DNA from: JAOAPY01 sp038237475
GTDB lineage: Bacteria; Acidobacteriota; Blastocatellia; Pyrinomonadales; Pyrinomonadaceae
DNA: 64,000 nt
Direction of reading: 5' to 3'
Assembly (NCBI GenBank): GCA_038237475.1
Contig: JBBRYS010000013.1
Span: 1-64,000 of the forward strand
The notes below the pieces were generated by a model. It saw nothing but the letters and a program-made list of their open reading frames with translations, made no database searches and was not told the origin of the DNA. Below are positions 16,096 through 25,783 of the stretch, one piece after another. The translations under genes and the position numbers were made by a program. Each line of letters opens with the position of its first letter. The first letter of the stretch is position 1.

Positions 16096-18600
16096 ATGCC
16101 ACGCCAATTTCGCTTCGAACTACTCTCAATCATCACCATCCTGGCAGTGTCTATCCTAATTTTAGCTTCGTCCAAACACTCAACCATGACTGTTAGCGCT
16201 CAGGCGCAGGCGTCGCCTGGCGCACTCGAGGTGCTGGATGCAGAGGGGAAGCCCCGTGGGCTATGTCCGCTGAAACACACTGACGTGAAGGCACAGATCA
16301 GTGGTTTCATCTCGCGAGTGGTGGTCACGCAGGAGTTTGCCAATCCGTTCAAAGAAAAAATTGAAGCGGTCTACATCTTTCCCTTGCCACACAACGCGGC
16401 CGTTGATGACATGACCATGACCGTGGGTGACCGAGTTGTGCGTGGCAAGATTCTGCGTCGCGAAGAGGCGCGCGCCGTTTACGAAGCCGCGAAGACCAGT
16501 GGTCAGGTCGCCAGCCTGTTGGACCAGGAACGCCCCAACATTTTCACGCAGTCGGTGGCGAATATTCTTCCGGGCGAACAGGTCAAGATCACCATTAGCT
16601 ATGTGGAGACGCTGAAGTACACGAACGGCGCCTATGAATTTGTTTTTCCGATGGTCGTTGGACCACGGTATATTCCCGCTGCCACGACCGAGGCCCAACC
16701 GAACGCGGATCATGGCTCCGGCGGGACGCAACTCAATGCACCACTCGCACCCGCCGGCATGCGCGCCGGTCACGATGTGTCATTGGAAATTGAACTGGAC
16801 GCGGGTGTGCCCATCGATGAACTGGTTTCAAGATCGCACAAAGTTGACCTGGAACGCCCGGACAGCCGTCGCGCGCACGTGCGTCTCCAGAACAAGGAGG
16901 AGATTCCCAACAAGGATTTTGTGCTGCGTTTTGACGTGGCCGGTAAGAAAATTGAAGACGCCTTACTGACGCATCGCTCAGGTCAGGGTGGTTTCTTTAC
17001 CTTGATCCTACAGCCGCCCGAGAAGGTCAGCCCAGAAGATTTCATGCCCAGGGAACTCGTTTTTGTGTTGGATACTTCCGGCTCAATGAGCGGGTTTCCG
17101 ATTGAGAAGGCCAAAGAGACGATGAAGCTCGCCCTTGCCAATCTCAACCCCTACGACACCTTCAACCTCATTACCTTTGCGGGCGATACAAATATTCTGT
17201 TCCCCGAGCCGGTGGCCGCGACCAAAGAGAATCTGCGCAAAGCGCAACTCTTCCTTGAAGCGCGCAAGGGTAACGGCGGTACGGAGATGATGAAGGCGAT
17301 CAAGGCAGCGTTGGAACCGTCTGATGCTCAGGGTCACGTGCGCATTGTGTGCTTCATGACTGACGGCTATGTGGGTAATGAGATGGAGATCATCGGCGAG
17401 GTTCAGAAGCACCCTAACGCCCGGGTATTTGCTTTCGGCATCGGCGGCAGCGTTAACCGCTTCCTGTTGGACAAGATGGCCCAGGAAGGTCGCGGGGAAG
17501 TTGAATATGTCGCGCTGGAAGACGACGGCTCGGCAGCTGCGCATCGCTTTCATGAACGCGTGCACGGTCCATTGTTGACTGACATGTCGATCGATTGGGC
17601 CGGGCTGCCGGCGACCGATGTCTATCCTAAACGGATACCGGATTTATTCAGTGCCAAGCCTGTGATCGTTACCGGGAGATTTACGGGCGCCGCGAGCGGT
17701 ACTGCCCATCTGCGGGGCATGATGTCCGGCAAGCCCATCACGCGTGATATCGCTATCGTGTTTCCCGAGTCTGAAACGGGACACGATGTGCTGCCGGCGC
17801 TCTGGGCGCGCTCGCGAGTCGACGACTTGCTGAGCCAGGATTATCAAGGGGCGCAGCGGGGGATAATGAAACTTGAGTTGAGGGAAACAATCACCCAGCT
17901 CGGTTTGGAGTATCGCTTAATGACTCAGTTCACCTCATTTGTTGCGGTTGAAGAAATGGTTGTGACTGAGGAAGGAGTGCCGCGCCGGATCGACGTTCCC
18001 ATCGAAGTTCCGGAAGGGGTGAACAGAGAAGGCGTGGCCGTTAACGGGTTGATTGGCAATGCCGTCAATCAGCGCCAGTCGATGTCGCTCTACTTCTTAC
18101 GATCGGCGAACACGAATGTCATAACGAAGTCTGGAACGAATACGAAAAGAAGGGGAAGTCAAGGCGGTGGGGGCAGCGGAAAGAGCGGCCCAGGCTCTGT
18201 GGCACGTGTGGCTAGCAGTAACGCTGCCCCAGCGCCCCAGCCGTCAATCGCCTACGAGATCACAGAGAGTGAAAGGGATTCGTCCGAGGGCAAAGAACCG
18301 AAGCGTGCAGCTTTGGAAGGGAAGGTCCATCCATGGATTCTCGCTGTGATCGATCGGTTGCAGAGCAGACAGCCCGTGCCGGGTGCTGATGAAGCGAATT
18401 TCATCCGCGACGGTAAAGCTGACTTACAAATCTTTCTAACCGACAAGTCAGAAGCAACGATGGCCCAACTACGTGCCCTCGGTATCGAGGTGGTACTTGA
18501 TCCTAAAAGCGCCAGGCTGGTAATCGGGCGCTTGCCGATCGACAAGTTATCAGCTCTCGCTGAACTGCCGTCGGTTCGTTACATCGGAATCAGGATGTAG
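16096..18600 (+). CDS. VIT and von Willebrand factor A domain surface protein
   Basis: 834 residues. An N-terminal signal/anchor helix (about 8-26) is followed by a VIT domain (about 43-175; FANPFKEKIEAVYIFPLP, LRREEARAVYEAAK, FTQSVANILPGEQV). A VWA domain (about 319-490) has an intact MIDAS start D326-T-S328-G-S330 and a later MTDGYVGNE. The C-terminal 250 residues hold a Gly/Ser-rich low-complexity linker and a terminal domain with LGIEVVLDPKSARLVIGRLP. In animals VIT+VWA defines inter-alpha-trypsin inhibitor heavy chains; bacterial members are extracellular or periplasmic adhesion or complex proteins of uncertain role. Start ATG 16096 is preceded by AGGAGA. Confidence 0.85.
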   Translation: MPRQFRFELLSIITILAVSILILASSKHSTMTVSAQAQASPGALEVLDAEGKPRGLCPLKHTDVKAQISGFISRVVVTQEFANPFKEKIEAVYIFPLPHNAAVDDMTMTVGDRVVRGKILRREEARAVYEAAKTSGQVASLLDQERPNIFTQSVANILPGEQVKITISYVETLKYTNGAYEFVFPMVVGPRYIPAATTEAQPNADHGSGGTQLNAPLAPAGMRAGHDVSLEIELDAGVPIDELVSRSHKVDLERPDSRRAHVRLQNKEEIPNKDFVLRFDVAGKKIEDALLTHRSGQGGFFTLILQPPEKVSPEDFMPRELVFVLDTSGSMSGFPIEKAKETMKLALANLNPYDTFNLITFAGDTNILFPEPVAATKENLRKAQLFLEARKGNGGTEMMKAIKAALEPSDAQGHVRIVCFMTDGYVGNEMEIIGEVQKHPNARVFAFGIGGSVNRFLLDKMAQEGRGEVEYVALEDDGSAAAHRFHERVHGPLLTDMSIDWAGLPATDVYPKRIPDLFSAKPVIVTGRFTGAASGTAHLRGMMSGKPITRDIAIVFPESETGHDVLPALWARSRVDDLLSQDYQGAQRGIMKLELRETITQLGLEYRLMTQFTSFVAVEEMVVTEEGVPRRIDVPIEVPEGVNREGVAVNGLIGNAVNQRQSMSLYFLRSANTNVITKSGTNTKRRGSQGGGGSGKSGPGSVARVASSNAAPAPQPSIAYEITESERDSSEGKEPKRAALEGKVHPWILAVIDRLQSRQPVPGADEANFIRDGKADLQIFLTDKSEATMAQLRALGIEVVLDPKSARLVIGRLPIDKLSALAELPSVRYIGIRM

Positions 18601-18724
18601 AAGGGAATCAAATGGTAAGGAGGTAGGGTGTAGCAATCAGCATAAAGGGGTGAAAGGTGAAGGGCGTGTGCAATGACGTAAGCGTTCCTTCACCTGAATC
18701 CAAAATTCTACTCCCTAAGTCGTT

Positions 18725-19261
18725 ATGAGCAGATTCAACGATCCACTCAACAATGTCCGCGTGGCGTCACCATGCAGTGCCGATTGGGACGCGATGATTG
18801 GCAACGAGCTGTCGCGCTTCTGCGGGCAATGCAATCTGAATGTGTACAACTTGTCGGGCATGACGCGCGCTGAGGCCGAACACTTGATTGCCGGTCACGC
18901 AGGAAGACTCTGTGTACGTTTTTATCGTCGAGCGGACGGTTCGATTCTTACGCGGAACTGTCCGGTAGGACTGCGGGCGGTGCAACAACGGGTTTCAAAA
19001 TTCACGAGAGCGGTCGTGTCTTCGGTGCTGGGCTTTGTTGCCGGCATCGCGTGCTTTAATGGAGTTGCGGGCGTTGTGATAAAGGGACGGCTGACGAGAA
19101 GCCCCATGATGGGCGACATCGCGATCGAACGTCTCGAGCCGCCCTTGCTATCGCCTCAGCTAATTGGGACAGATGTTCCGGTCGTAGGTAAGATGTTTAT
19201 AGGGGGTGTGCGTCAAAGCACAGAAACGCGTCAGCGGCGCACGCGCGCATCACGCTTTTAG
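18725..19261 (+). CDS. Small cysteine-containing membrane-associated protein
   Basis: 178 residues. The N-terminal 90 residues form a compact cysteine-containing domain: SPCSADWDAM, RFCGQCNLNVYNLSGM, then LCVRFYRRADGSILTRNCPVG. This pattern is frequent in acidobacterial proteins, but its function is not known to me; the CxxC and flanking Cys suggest metal or Fe-S binding. A hydrophobic helix follows (about 96-118, VVSSVLGFVAGIACFNGVAGVV), then a basic C-terminal tail. It lies about 120 bases after the VIT/VWA gene and may be cotranscribed. Confidence 0.65.
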   Translation: MSRFNDPLNNVRVASPCSADWDAMIGNELSRFCGQCNLNVYNLSGMTRAEAEHLIAGHAGRLCVRFYRRADGSILTRNCPVGLRAVQQRVSKFTRAVVSSVLGFVAGIACFNGVAGVVIKGRLTRSPMMGDIAIERLEPPLLSPQLIGTDVPVVGKMFIGGVRQSTETRQRRTRASRF

Positions 19262-19425
19262 TCGTACGAGCCACTCCGCGCCTTTGCTTTCGAATGGAAG
19301 GAAAACCAGCCAACGCATTACCGATAATTGCGCTCGCAGAAACCATCGTTGAATCCTTCTTGTGAGTCTTTGTCTCCGCTAAGTAGAATAGCCGCGCTTG
19401 ATCATCCACTCTCCGGGCAGGCTAA

Positions 19426-20334
19426 ATGCGAAGCAAAAAATATGCACTCCCTGGTCTCTGTTTGTGTGCCGTCCTCTCTTTGGTTGTGACGCAAACAGCA
19501 GCGCAGCCCAAACCCGAGAATAAATCTCTCGATCAGGATGTCAAGGCCCGAATCGCTTTGTTCAAAGGCAAGGTCAGCCTCTTCGCGAAAAATTTGGACA
19601 CGGGAGAGAGTTACGCGCTGGGCGCTGATGATCGCGTGCGCACCGCAAGCACGATCAAGATCGCGGTGATGGTCGAGGCATTCGCCCGCGTCGCGGACGG
19701 CAAAGCGAGATGGAACGATGAGCTGGTGCTGACAAAAGCTGCTCGCTATGGCGGGTCCGGTGTGCTGCCGGAGTTGGCCGATGGCCTGCGTTTGACCTTG
19801 CGCGATGCGGTCAACCTGATGATGGTCGTCAGCGATAACACTGCTACGAATCTGGTGCTCGACTATTTATCTACGGACGCTGTGAATGCGCGCATGGAAT
19901 CGCTGGGTTACAAGGAAATCCGAATTCTGCGCCGCGTCGGCAGTGGCGGCGAGAGCCTCGCTGGTAAAGACCCGGGCAGCAAGAAGTTCGGTTTGGGAGT
20001 AGCCACCCCGCGCGAATGGGTGAGCTTGATGGAAAAGTTGGAACGCGGAGAAATCGTCAATGCCGCGGCGTCGAAAGAAATGATCGAATTGATGAAGCGC
20101 GAGCAGAATCACTATGCGATCGGCCGTCGCCTCTGGGACGTGCCGATGGCGAGCAAGTACGGCGCGCTCGATAATCTCCGCAGCGCGGTGGGTATCATTT
20201 ACGCAAAGAAGGGCCGCATCGCAATGGCCATCAGCTGCGATGAAATGCCGGAGGTGAACTGGTCGGTAGACAATCCCGCTTACCTGCTGATGTCGGATCT
20301 TTCAACAATGTTGGTGAACGCTCTGGCTCAGTGA
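19426..20334 (+). CDS. Class A beta-lactamase-like serine hydrolase
   Basis: 302 residues with a signal peptide (about 1-26, ending TAAQ). The active-site motifs of the penicillin-binding fold are present: Ser75-T-I-Lys78 (SxxK), Ser136-Asp137-Asn138 (SDN) and Lys244-Tyr-Gly246 in place of KTG. The omega-loop region (about 170-197, ending VATPREW) lacks the standard ExxLN arrangement, so the deacylating glutamate is not obvious. It could be a true beta-lactamase of a divergent branch or a related periplasmic hydrolase with another substrate. Confidence 0.82.
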   Translation: MRSKKYALPGLCLCAVLSLVVTQTAAQPKPENKSLDQDVKARIALFKGKVSLFAKNLDTGESYALGADDRVRTASTIKIAVMVEAFARVADGKARWNDELVLTKAARYGGSGVLPELADGLRLTLRDAVNLMMVVSDNTATNLVLDYLSTDAVNARMESLGYKEIRILRRVGSGGESLAGKDPGSKKFGLGVATPREWVSLMEKLERGEIVNAAASKEMIELMKREQNHYAIGRRLWDVPMASKYGALDNLRSAVGIIYAKKGRIAMAISCDEMPEVNWSVDNPAYLLMSDLSTMLVNALAQ

Positions 20335-20788
20335 GCAAAACATACTCACGCATGCTGGCCTGCGCAGATGGGCGATTCACGAAGCCCGCCCCGCAACTGA
20401 TCCAAAATTTTGAAGACGAAACTTGAAGTTTCGGATATAATCCCGCTCGTAACCCAGAGCGCACGAAAATCAGGAACTAATAACCAGACAATTTGTAACC
20501 CCGGCAGTGATGATGTTCTTGGAACACTAACTGCATGAATAGGGCTGAACCAAAAGTTGATTCCCTACACTGACCCGAGACATTGGGTGCTTGCGTACTG
20601 AACCCGCATCCTGTCCAAAGTCCTGGTGATTCCTGAAAGTCGTGTGGGGATTTTTGAGGCGCCACAATGAACCTCGTTTGCGTGGCTCTCAGAATTGATT
20701 GCTGGACCTCAACGGCCTGATTCAGACCGTACGTCGCAGGTCTTCGATGAGTATTAAAACATTTACAAATATTCGATTGGAGGGATCC
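20335..20788. other. Long leader region upstream of TonB receptor
   Basis: About 450 bases without a gene. It contains a candidate promoter near 20410-20441 and therefore probably a 5' untranslated leader of roughly 340 bases. No known riboswitch is recognisable by eye. Confidence 0.4.
20410..20441 (+). promoter_or_regulatory. Candidate promoter with embedded inverted repeat
   Basis: A perfect TATAAT (20436-20441) has TTGAAG 20 bases upstream. Between them lies an inverted repeat CGAAACT-TGA-AGTTTCG (20417-20433), placed as an operator would be. It would drive the TonB-receptor gene. Confidence 0.45.
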
Positions 20789-23700
20789 ATGAACCGTCAG
20801 AGCCTTCTCCGCCGTCTTACTGTATTTGCTTTAACCATGTGTCTAGTGACGCTGGTGTCGGCCTCATTTGTTTTGGCCCAACAGGGCTCATCAACCATAC
20901 GAGGCACAGTCAGGGATCCACAGGGAAACGTCGTAACCGGGGCGAACGTGGTCCTCACAAATCTCGGAACCACGAGTTCACGCACTGCCACAACTTCGGA
21001 CAACGGTGGTTTCTCCTTCGAGCAGATACCGGTTGGCGACTACAAAATCGAAGTGGAGTCAACCGGATTTAAGAAAGCCCTGGTCACTGGCGTACACGCA
21101 AGGGTAGCGGCGCCTACAGCTGTGGAGGTGAATCTTGAACTCGGCAGTGTCAACGAGGTTGTAACAATTGCCGCAGGCTCAGCTGAGATGCTGGTTAACC
21201 GGGAAGATGCCACGATTGGCAACAACTTTGTCAACAAGCAGATTACGCAACTGCCGCTTGAAGCGCGCAGTATCCCCAACCTGCTGACGCTGCAGGCAGC
21301 CACTACACGCGATGGCTATGTGGCCGGCGCCCGTTCCGACCAGTCAAATATCACGCTGGACGGCGTAGACATCAACGAAGCTCAGACCAACCAGATTATG
21401 AATCCCAACGCGGATCCTGCCAATGGCTCGAATGCGCTGGCTTTGCAACCTGACAGGTCAACGGTCATCCGCCTGAACTCCGAGGCGATCGAGGAGTTCC
21501 GCGTTACCACCACTAATGCAAATGCCAACCAGGGCCGCTCGGCCGGGGCCCAGGTTTCGCTCGTAACCAAGAGTGGCAGTAACGAATGGCACGGCGCAGC
21601 CTTTGAGTTCTACAGAACGTCGGCCTTTTCAGCGAACAACTTTTTCAATAACAAGGCCGGTTCTTATGGGCCAAATGATGCACTGGTACGCACCGGCGGC
21701 GCCAAAGTCGGTGACAAGAAGGTCCCGCGCCCACCGTTGATCCGGCACACTTTTGGTGGCGCCTTTGGCGGCCCCATGGTCAAAGATCGTGCCTTCTTCT
21801 TCTATAGCTTCGAAGGCGATCGCATCACGCAATCATCTTCGATTCTACAGAATGTCCCTCTCGCCAGCCTGGGACGCGGCGAAGTTCGATATCGGAACGC
21901 GTCAAACGGAATCACGACGCTGACTACCGCTCAACTGAACACGATCTTTCCAGCGGTGGGCATAAATCCGGTGGCCGTCAATGCACTGGCAGCGGCCGCT
22001 GCCAAGTATCCGGCCAACGATTTTACGATTGGCGATGGTTTGAATACTGCCGGCTATAGATTCAGCGCGCCCGTACCCGTCAAGCGGAACTCACATGCTG
22101 CCAAGTTTGATTTCAACATCAACAGCAAGCAACAGGCGTTTGTGCGCGTCAATGTGATCTATGATTTGATCGCCCGCGAGCGTCAGTTTCCGGATACGGC
22201 TGCTCCAAACATCTGGTCACATCCGGTGAGTGTCGCCGGCGGCCATACCTGGACGATCAGAAATAACCTTATAAACAACCTGCGTTACGGTTTCACTCGC
22301 GAAGCCTTTACCAGCGGGGGAGACTCAGCTGCGAACGGCATCAGCTTCCGCTTTGTGTATTCGCCGCTGTCTTTCACGCGTACCCTGACACGAGTCACTC
22401 CCGTACAGAACATCACCGACGATCTCTCGTGGATCAAGGGTAACCACAGCATCAGTATCGGCACGAACATTCGACTGATCAGCAATCGCCGAGTTTCCTT
22501 CGGCAATGCTTTTGACAGTGCCATCACCAATCCCTCGTTCTACTCGGGCGGTGGAAACAGCGTCTCCGGTCCTATCAATGCTTTTTCACCGATTTCGGGC
22601 TCGGCCGCGGGAGTCCAGAATGCGGCCACCGCGTTGATTGGTAGATTTTCTCAATACTCTGCGAATTTTACTTTCGGACACGACGGAGCTTTACAGGCAC
22701 CCGGAACTCCCAGTGCTCGTGATTTTCGTACTCAGGAATACGATGGTTATGTTCAGGATTCCTGGAAGCTCACGCCACACCTGACGGTGAGCTATGGTCT
22801 GCGCTACACCCTGAGTCGTCCGGTGTACGAGAAGAATGGATTTGAGGTAAAGACCGATATCCCGCTTTCCGATTTCTTCGAACTGAGAAAGCAGGGTGCT
22901 ATCAAAGGACAACCCTACAATACTCCAGTTGGTCTGCGGCTCTCCGGCCCGGCAAATAAAGCAACCCCGCTTTACAACTGGGATAAGAATAATTTCCAGC
23001 CGCGCATTGCCGTCGCGTGGTCACCATCCTACAAGACTGGCCTGTTAGCCAAATTTTTTGGGGCAAAGAACGAGTCTGTCCTGCGCGGCGGGTTTGCGAT
23101 GACCAACGACTATTATGGTCAGCAGCTCGCGGTCAGCTTCGATCTCAATAACACACTGGGATTTTCTTCGGGGCAAACGATTGCCGCCAATACCTTCAAC
23201 GTGACCAGCCGCCCCGCTCCGTTATTCACTGGGTTTGGCCAGGCAGTGCGAACGCTACCCAGAATTGTGGTACCGGGAAATATCTCGTTCCCCAGGACCC
23301 AGCCGTTTGATCCGGATCCTGGGTTCCAGCAGCGGCGCATTGAGTCAACCCTTGATTCAAAACTGGTCGCCCCTGAAAACTATTCGTGGAACGCGACGTT
23401 TGAACGGGAATTACCACACGGCCTGGTGGTTCAGACCTCGTATGTCGGACGTTCAGCTCGCAAGTTAATCGCGTCACGGGATGTGATGGCCTTGAACAAT
23501 TTAGTCGATCCGAAATCGGGGATGGATTGGTATACCGCAGCTTCGATCCTTGAGACCCTGCGCATCCAGGGCGTGCCGGTATCGGCAGTGCAGCAGATTC
23601 CCTACTTTGCGAATATCCTGCCTACCAATATCGCCACTCTGATCAACGATAACTACTTTGGCGGCTGCTGCGGCGTGTTTTCCAACCCGGCAACTACAAA

Positions 23701-24649
23701 CCAAACTCAAGCAGTCTATGCCGTTGCCCTGAATTTTTATGGCAACGACTGGACTGATACTCAGGACGCAATCGAAAACGGCCTGGGACGGAATATCTTT
23801 TTCCATCCACAGTATGGCGCGCTCTCAGCGTTCAGCAGTATCGCCAGATCCGACTATCACGCCGGCACGCTGACTGTGCGCGAACGTCTCGGTCGCAGCC
23901 TGACGATGGACTTTAATTACACCCTCTCGCATTCCCGAGACGACGCCTCAGGATTGCAAACGAGCACTGGTTATGGGGCAGCATTCATCCTGAACCCATT
24001 GCGCCAGCAGGATCAGTACGCCGATTCAGACTTCGATATTCGGCAGATTATCAATGCGAACGCTGTATGGGAGATTCCCTTTGGTCGTGGCAGAAAATTC
24101 TTTAGCGGCATCGGTTCTGTTGGGAATGCAGTCCTCGGCGGCTGGCAACTGAGCGGCATCTACCGCTGGAATTCCGGTTTGCCAATCAGTACGCCTTACG
24201 ACGATGCGCGCTGGGCCACTAACTGGAACGCGCAGAGCAACACAGTGCGTATCGCTCCGGTTAAAACCTGTCCGACCAACGGTGGCAAGCTTTTCGGCTG
24301 TAATACACTCGCCGCCTACAAGAGCTTCCGCAACGCTTATCCCGGCGAAACCGGAGACCGTAATGTCTTCAGACTACCGGGCTATGTGAACCTCGACCTT
24401 GGTCTTGGCAAGACATTTGACATGCCCTGGAGCGAGAAGCAGAAACTCCAGATTCGCTTTGAGGCATTCAACGTCACCAATACCCAGCGCATGGGTGCTG
24501 TCGATGGCAGCCGTACCGGCTATGGCCTTGGCCAGGATCCGCAAACATCGATAGGATCGCTAAGTGATATTCCCACTAACTGGTCCAACTTTACCGGCAT
24601 CCAGGGGCAACCGCGCGTGATGCAACTGGGAATTCGCTACTCCTTCTAA
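20789..24649 (+). CDS. Oar-like TonB-dependent receptor with carboxypeptidase-regulatory domain
   Basis: 1286 residues. A signal peptide (about 1-31, ending VLAQ) is followed by a carboxypeptidase-regulatory-like beta-sandwich (about 36-115; STIRGTVRDPQGNVVTGANV, DNGGFSFEQIPVGDYKIEV), a plug domain (about 120-270; GARSDQSNITLDGVDINEAQ) and a long C-terminal beta-barrel ending GIRYSF with a terminal aromatic residue. This is the Oar/SusC-like receptor type abundant in Acidobacteria, used for import of oligomeric substrates through the outer membrane. Start ATG 20789 has GGAGGG at 20779-20784. Two TPR proteins follow. Confidence 0.9.
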   Translation: MNRQSLLRRLTVFALTMCLVTLVSASFVLAQQGSSTIRGTVRDPQGNVVTGANVVLTNLGTTSSRTATTSDNGGFSFEQIPVGDYKIEVESTGFKKALVTGVHARVAAPTAVEVNLELGSVNEVVTIAAGSAEMLVNREDATIGNNFVNKQITQLPLEARSIPNLLTLQAATTRDGYVAGARSDQSNITLDGVDINEAQTNQIMNPNADPANGSNALALQPDRSTVIRLNSEAIEEFRVTTTNANANQGRSAGAQVSLVTKSGSNEWHGAAFEFYRTSAFSANNFFNNKAGSYGPNDALVRTGGAKVGDKKVPRPPLIRHTFGGAFGGPMVKDRAFFFYSFEGDRITQSSSILQNVPLASLGRGEVRYRNASNGITTLTTAQLNTIFPAVGINPVAVNALAAAAAKYPANDFTIGDGLNTAGYRFSAPVPVKRNSHAAKFDFNINSKQQAFVRVNVIYDLIARERQFPDTAAPNIWSHPVSVAGGHTWTIRNNLINNLRYGFTREAFTSGGDSAANGISFRFVYSPLSFTRTLTRVTPVQNITDDLSWIKGNHSISIGTNIRLISNRRVSFGNAFDSAITNPSFYSGGGNSVSGPINAFSPISGSAAGVQNAATALIGRFSQYSANFTFGHDGALQAPGTPSARDFRTQEYDGYVQDSWKLTPHLTVSYGLRYTLSRPVYEKNGFEVKTDIPLSDFFELRKQGAIKGQPYNTPVGLRLSGPANKATPLYNWDKNNFQPRIAVAWSPSYKTGLLAKFFGAKNESVLRGGFAMTNDYYGQQLAVSFDLNNTLGFSSGQTIAANTFNVTSRPAPLFTGFGQAVRTLPRIVVPGNISFPRTQPFDPDPGFQQRRIESTLDSKLVAPENYSWNATFERELPHGLVVQTSYVGRSARKLIASRDVMALNNLVDPKSGMDWYTAASILETLRIQGVPVSAVQQIPYFANILPTNIATLINDNYFGGCCGVFSNPATTNQTQAVYAVALNFYGNDWTDTQDAIENGLGRNIFFHPQYGALSAFSSIARSDYHAGTLTVRERLGRSLTMDFNYTLSHSRDDASGLQTSTGYGAAFILNPLRQQDQYADSDFDIRQIINANAVWEIPFGRGRKFFSGIGSVGNAVLGGWQLSGIYRWNSGLPISTPYDDARWATNWNAQSNTVRIAPVKTCPTNGGKLFGCNTLAAYKSFRNAYPGETGDRNVFRLPGYVNLDLGLGKTFDMPWSEKQKLQIRFEAFNVTNTQRMGAVDGSRTGYGLGQDPQTSIGSLSDIPTNWSNFTGIQGQPRVMQLGIRYSF

Positions 24650-24672
24650 CTTGAGCCCTCGTCAAGCTAACT

Positions 24673-24710
24673 GCGGGCTGGGGCTTTGGCTTCAGCCCGC
24701 TTTCCTTTTC
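24673..24710 (+). terminator. Probable intrinsic terminator after TonB receptor gene
   Basis: An 8-bp stem GCGGGCTG / CAGCCCGC with a 12-base loop is followed by a pyrimidine-rich TTTCCTTTTC tract, 23 bases after the receptor stop codon. Confidence 0.6.
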
Positions 24711-24772
24711 TACTGAGCCATTGCTCGAGAAATGATAGCCGTTTGTACTATCCGACAGCCGCGGAGGTCCTG

Positions 24773-25783
24773 ATGAAAGTCAATCCGGTAATTTTGGTTT
24801 TGACGATATTCGTTGCCGCCTTGATAGCAGCGCCCGTTTCGGGCCAGCGCAATCTTGGCCCGTCGAGTGGAGGTAAGAGCGTTCTTTACGGAGACCTCCA
24901 GGTGAAGGAAGACAGTGTGGGCGGAGCGAAGCCGATCAACTACGAGATTAATCTATATGTGCTGGGTTCGGGAGGAATGCCGGTGGCAAGGCAGACGGTT
25001 TCAGCGAACGGCCGCTATCGGTTCACAAATCTCGCCGATGGCGACTATGAGATTGTAGTGGTGGTTGAGAATAATGAAATTACTCGACTGCGAGTGCAAC
25101 TTCGCGCACCCATTTATCCTACAGATATCCGACAGGACATCGCGCTCGAATGGAAAGCAATTCACAACCAACCGAATCGGCCGCCTTCCATTGCTGCAGA
25201 GGATGCTTACCAGCGTACCGCGGCTAATCAAAAGCTTTTTGACAAAGCTCAATCAGCGACCGACAACAAGAAATATGACGAATCGATTCTCGTTCTGAAG
25301 GAACTCGTCGCTGCCGACCCACCGGACTTCCAGGCCTGGACTGAACTGGGCACCGTGTACCTGCTTGAAAAAAATCTTCCTGAAGCAGCGAAGGCGTACG
25401 AACAGTCGACCGTAGTGCGCCCAAACTTTTTTCTGGCGCTGATGAACCTGGGCCGGGTCCGGCTGATGCAGCAGAAGTTCGACGACGCGATACCAATCCT
25501 GAGCCATGCTGTGGAAGTCCGGGCCACGTCGGCCGATGCGAATTATTATCTGGGCGAGGCTTATCTTCAGGTCAAGAAAGGGTCGAAGGCGGTGGGCTAT
25601 CTTTATGAAGCACTGAAACTTGATCCGCTTGGGAAGGCTGAGGCTCACCTGCGCCTCGCGGCACTCTATAACGGCGCCGGAATGAAAGCCAAGGCCGCCA
25701 ACGAGTATGTGGAGTTTCTCAAGAAGAAGCCTGACTATCCGGACCGAAAAAAACTGGAAGAGTACATTGCGCAGAATAAGTAG
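24773..25783 (+). CDS. Secreted TPR protein with N-terminal beta domain (paralogue 1)
   Basis: 336 residues. The signal peptide (about 1-25, ending VSGQ) is followed by a beta-sandwich module (about 35-110; VLYGDLQVKEDSVGG, NGRYRFTNLADGDYEIVV) resembling a carboxypeptidase-regulatory or SpaA-like fold. From about 150 on there are at least four TPR units (FQAWTELGTVYLLEKNLPEA, FFLALMNLGRVRLMQQKFDDA, ADANYYLGEAYLQVKKGSKA, AEAHLRLAALYNGAGMKAKA). It is likely a periplasmic scaffold. GCGGAGGT precedes the ATG. It is a close paralogue of the next gene, suggesting tandem duplication. Confidence 0.82.
   Translation: MKVNPVILVLTIFVAALIAAPVSGQRNLGPSSGGKSVLYGDLQVKEDSVGGAKPINYEINLYVLGSGGMPVARQTVSANGRYRFTNLADGDYEIVVVVENNEITRLRVQLRAPIYPTDIRQDIALEWKAIHNQPNRPPSIAAEDAYQRTAANQKLFDKAQSATDNKKYDESILVLKELVAADPPDFQAWTELGTVYLLEKNLPEAAKAYEQSTVVRPNFFLALMNLGRVRLMQQKFDDAIPILSHAVEVRATSADANYYLGEAYLQVKKGSKAVGYLYEALKLDPLGKAEAHLRLAALYNGAGMKAKAANEYVEFLKKKPDYPDRKKLEEYIAQNK

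Noticed and set aside
16261..16773. A 170-codon minus-strand frame opposite the VIT/VWA gene
   Set aside because: The plus strand has unmistakable VIT motifs, and the antisense product has no recognisable features.
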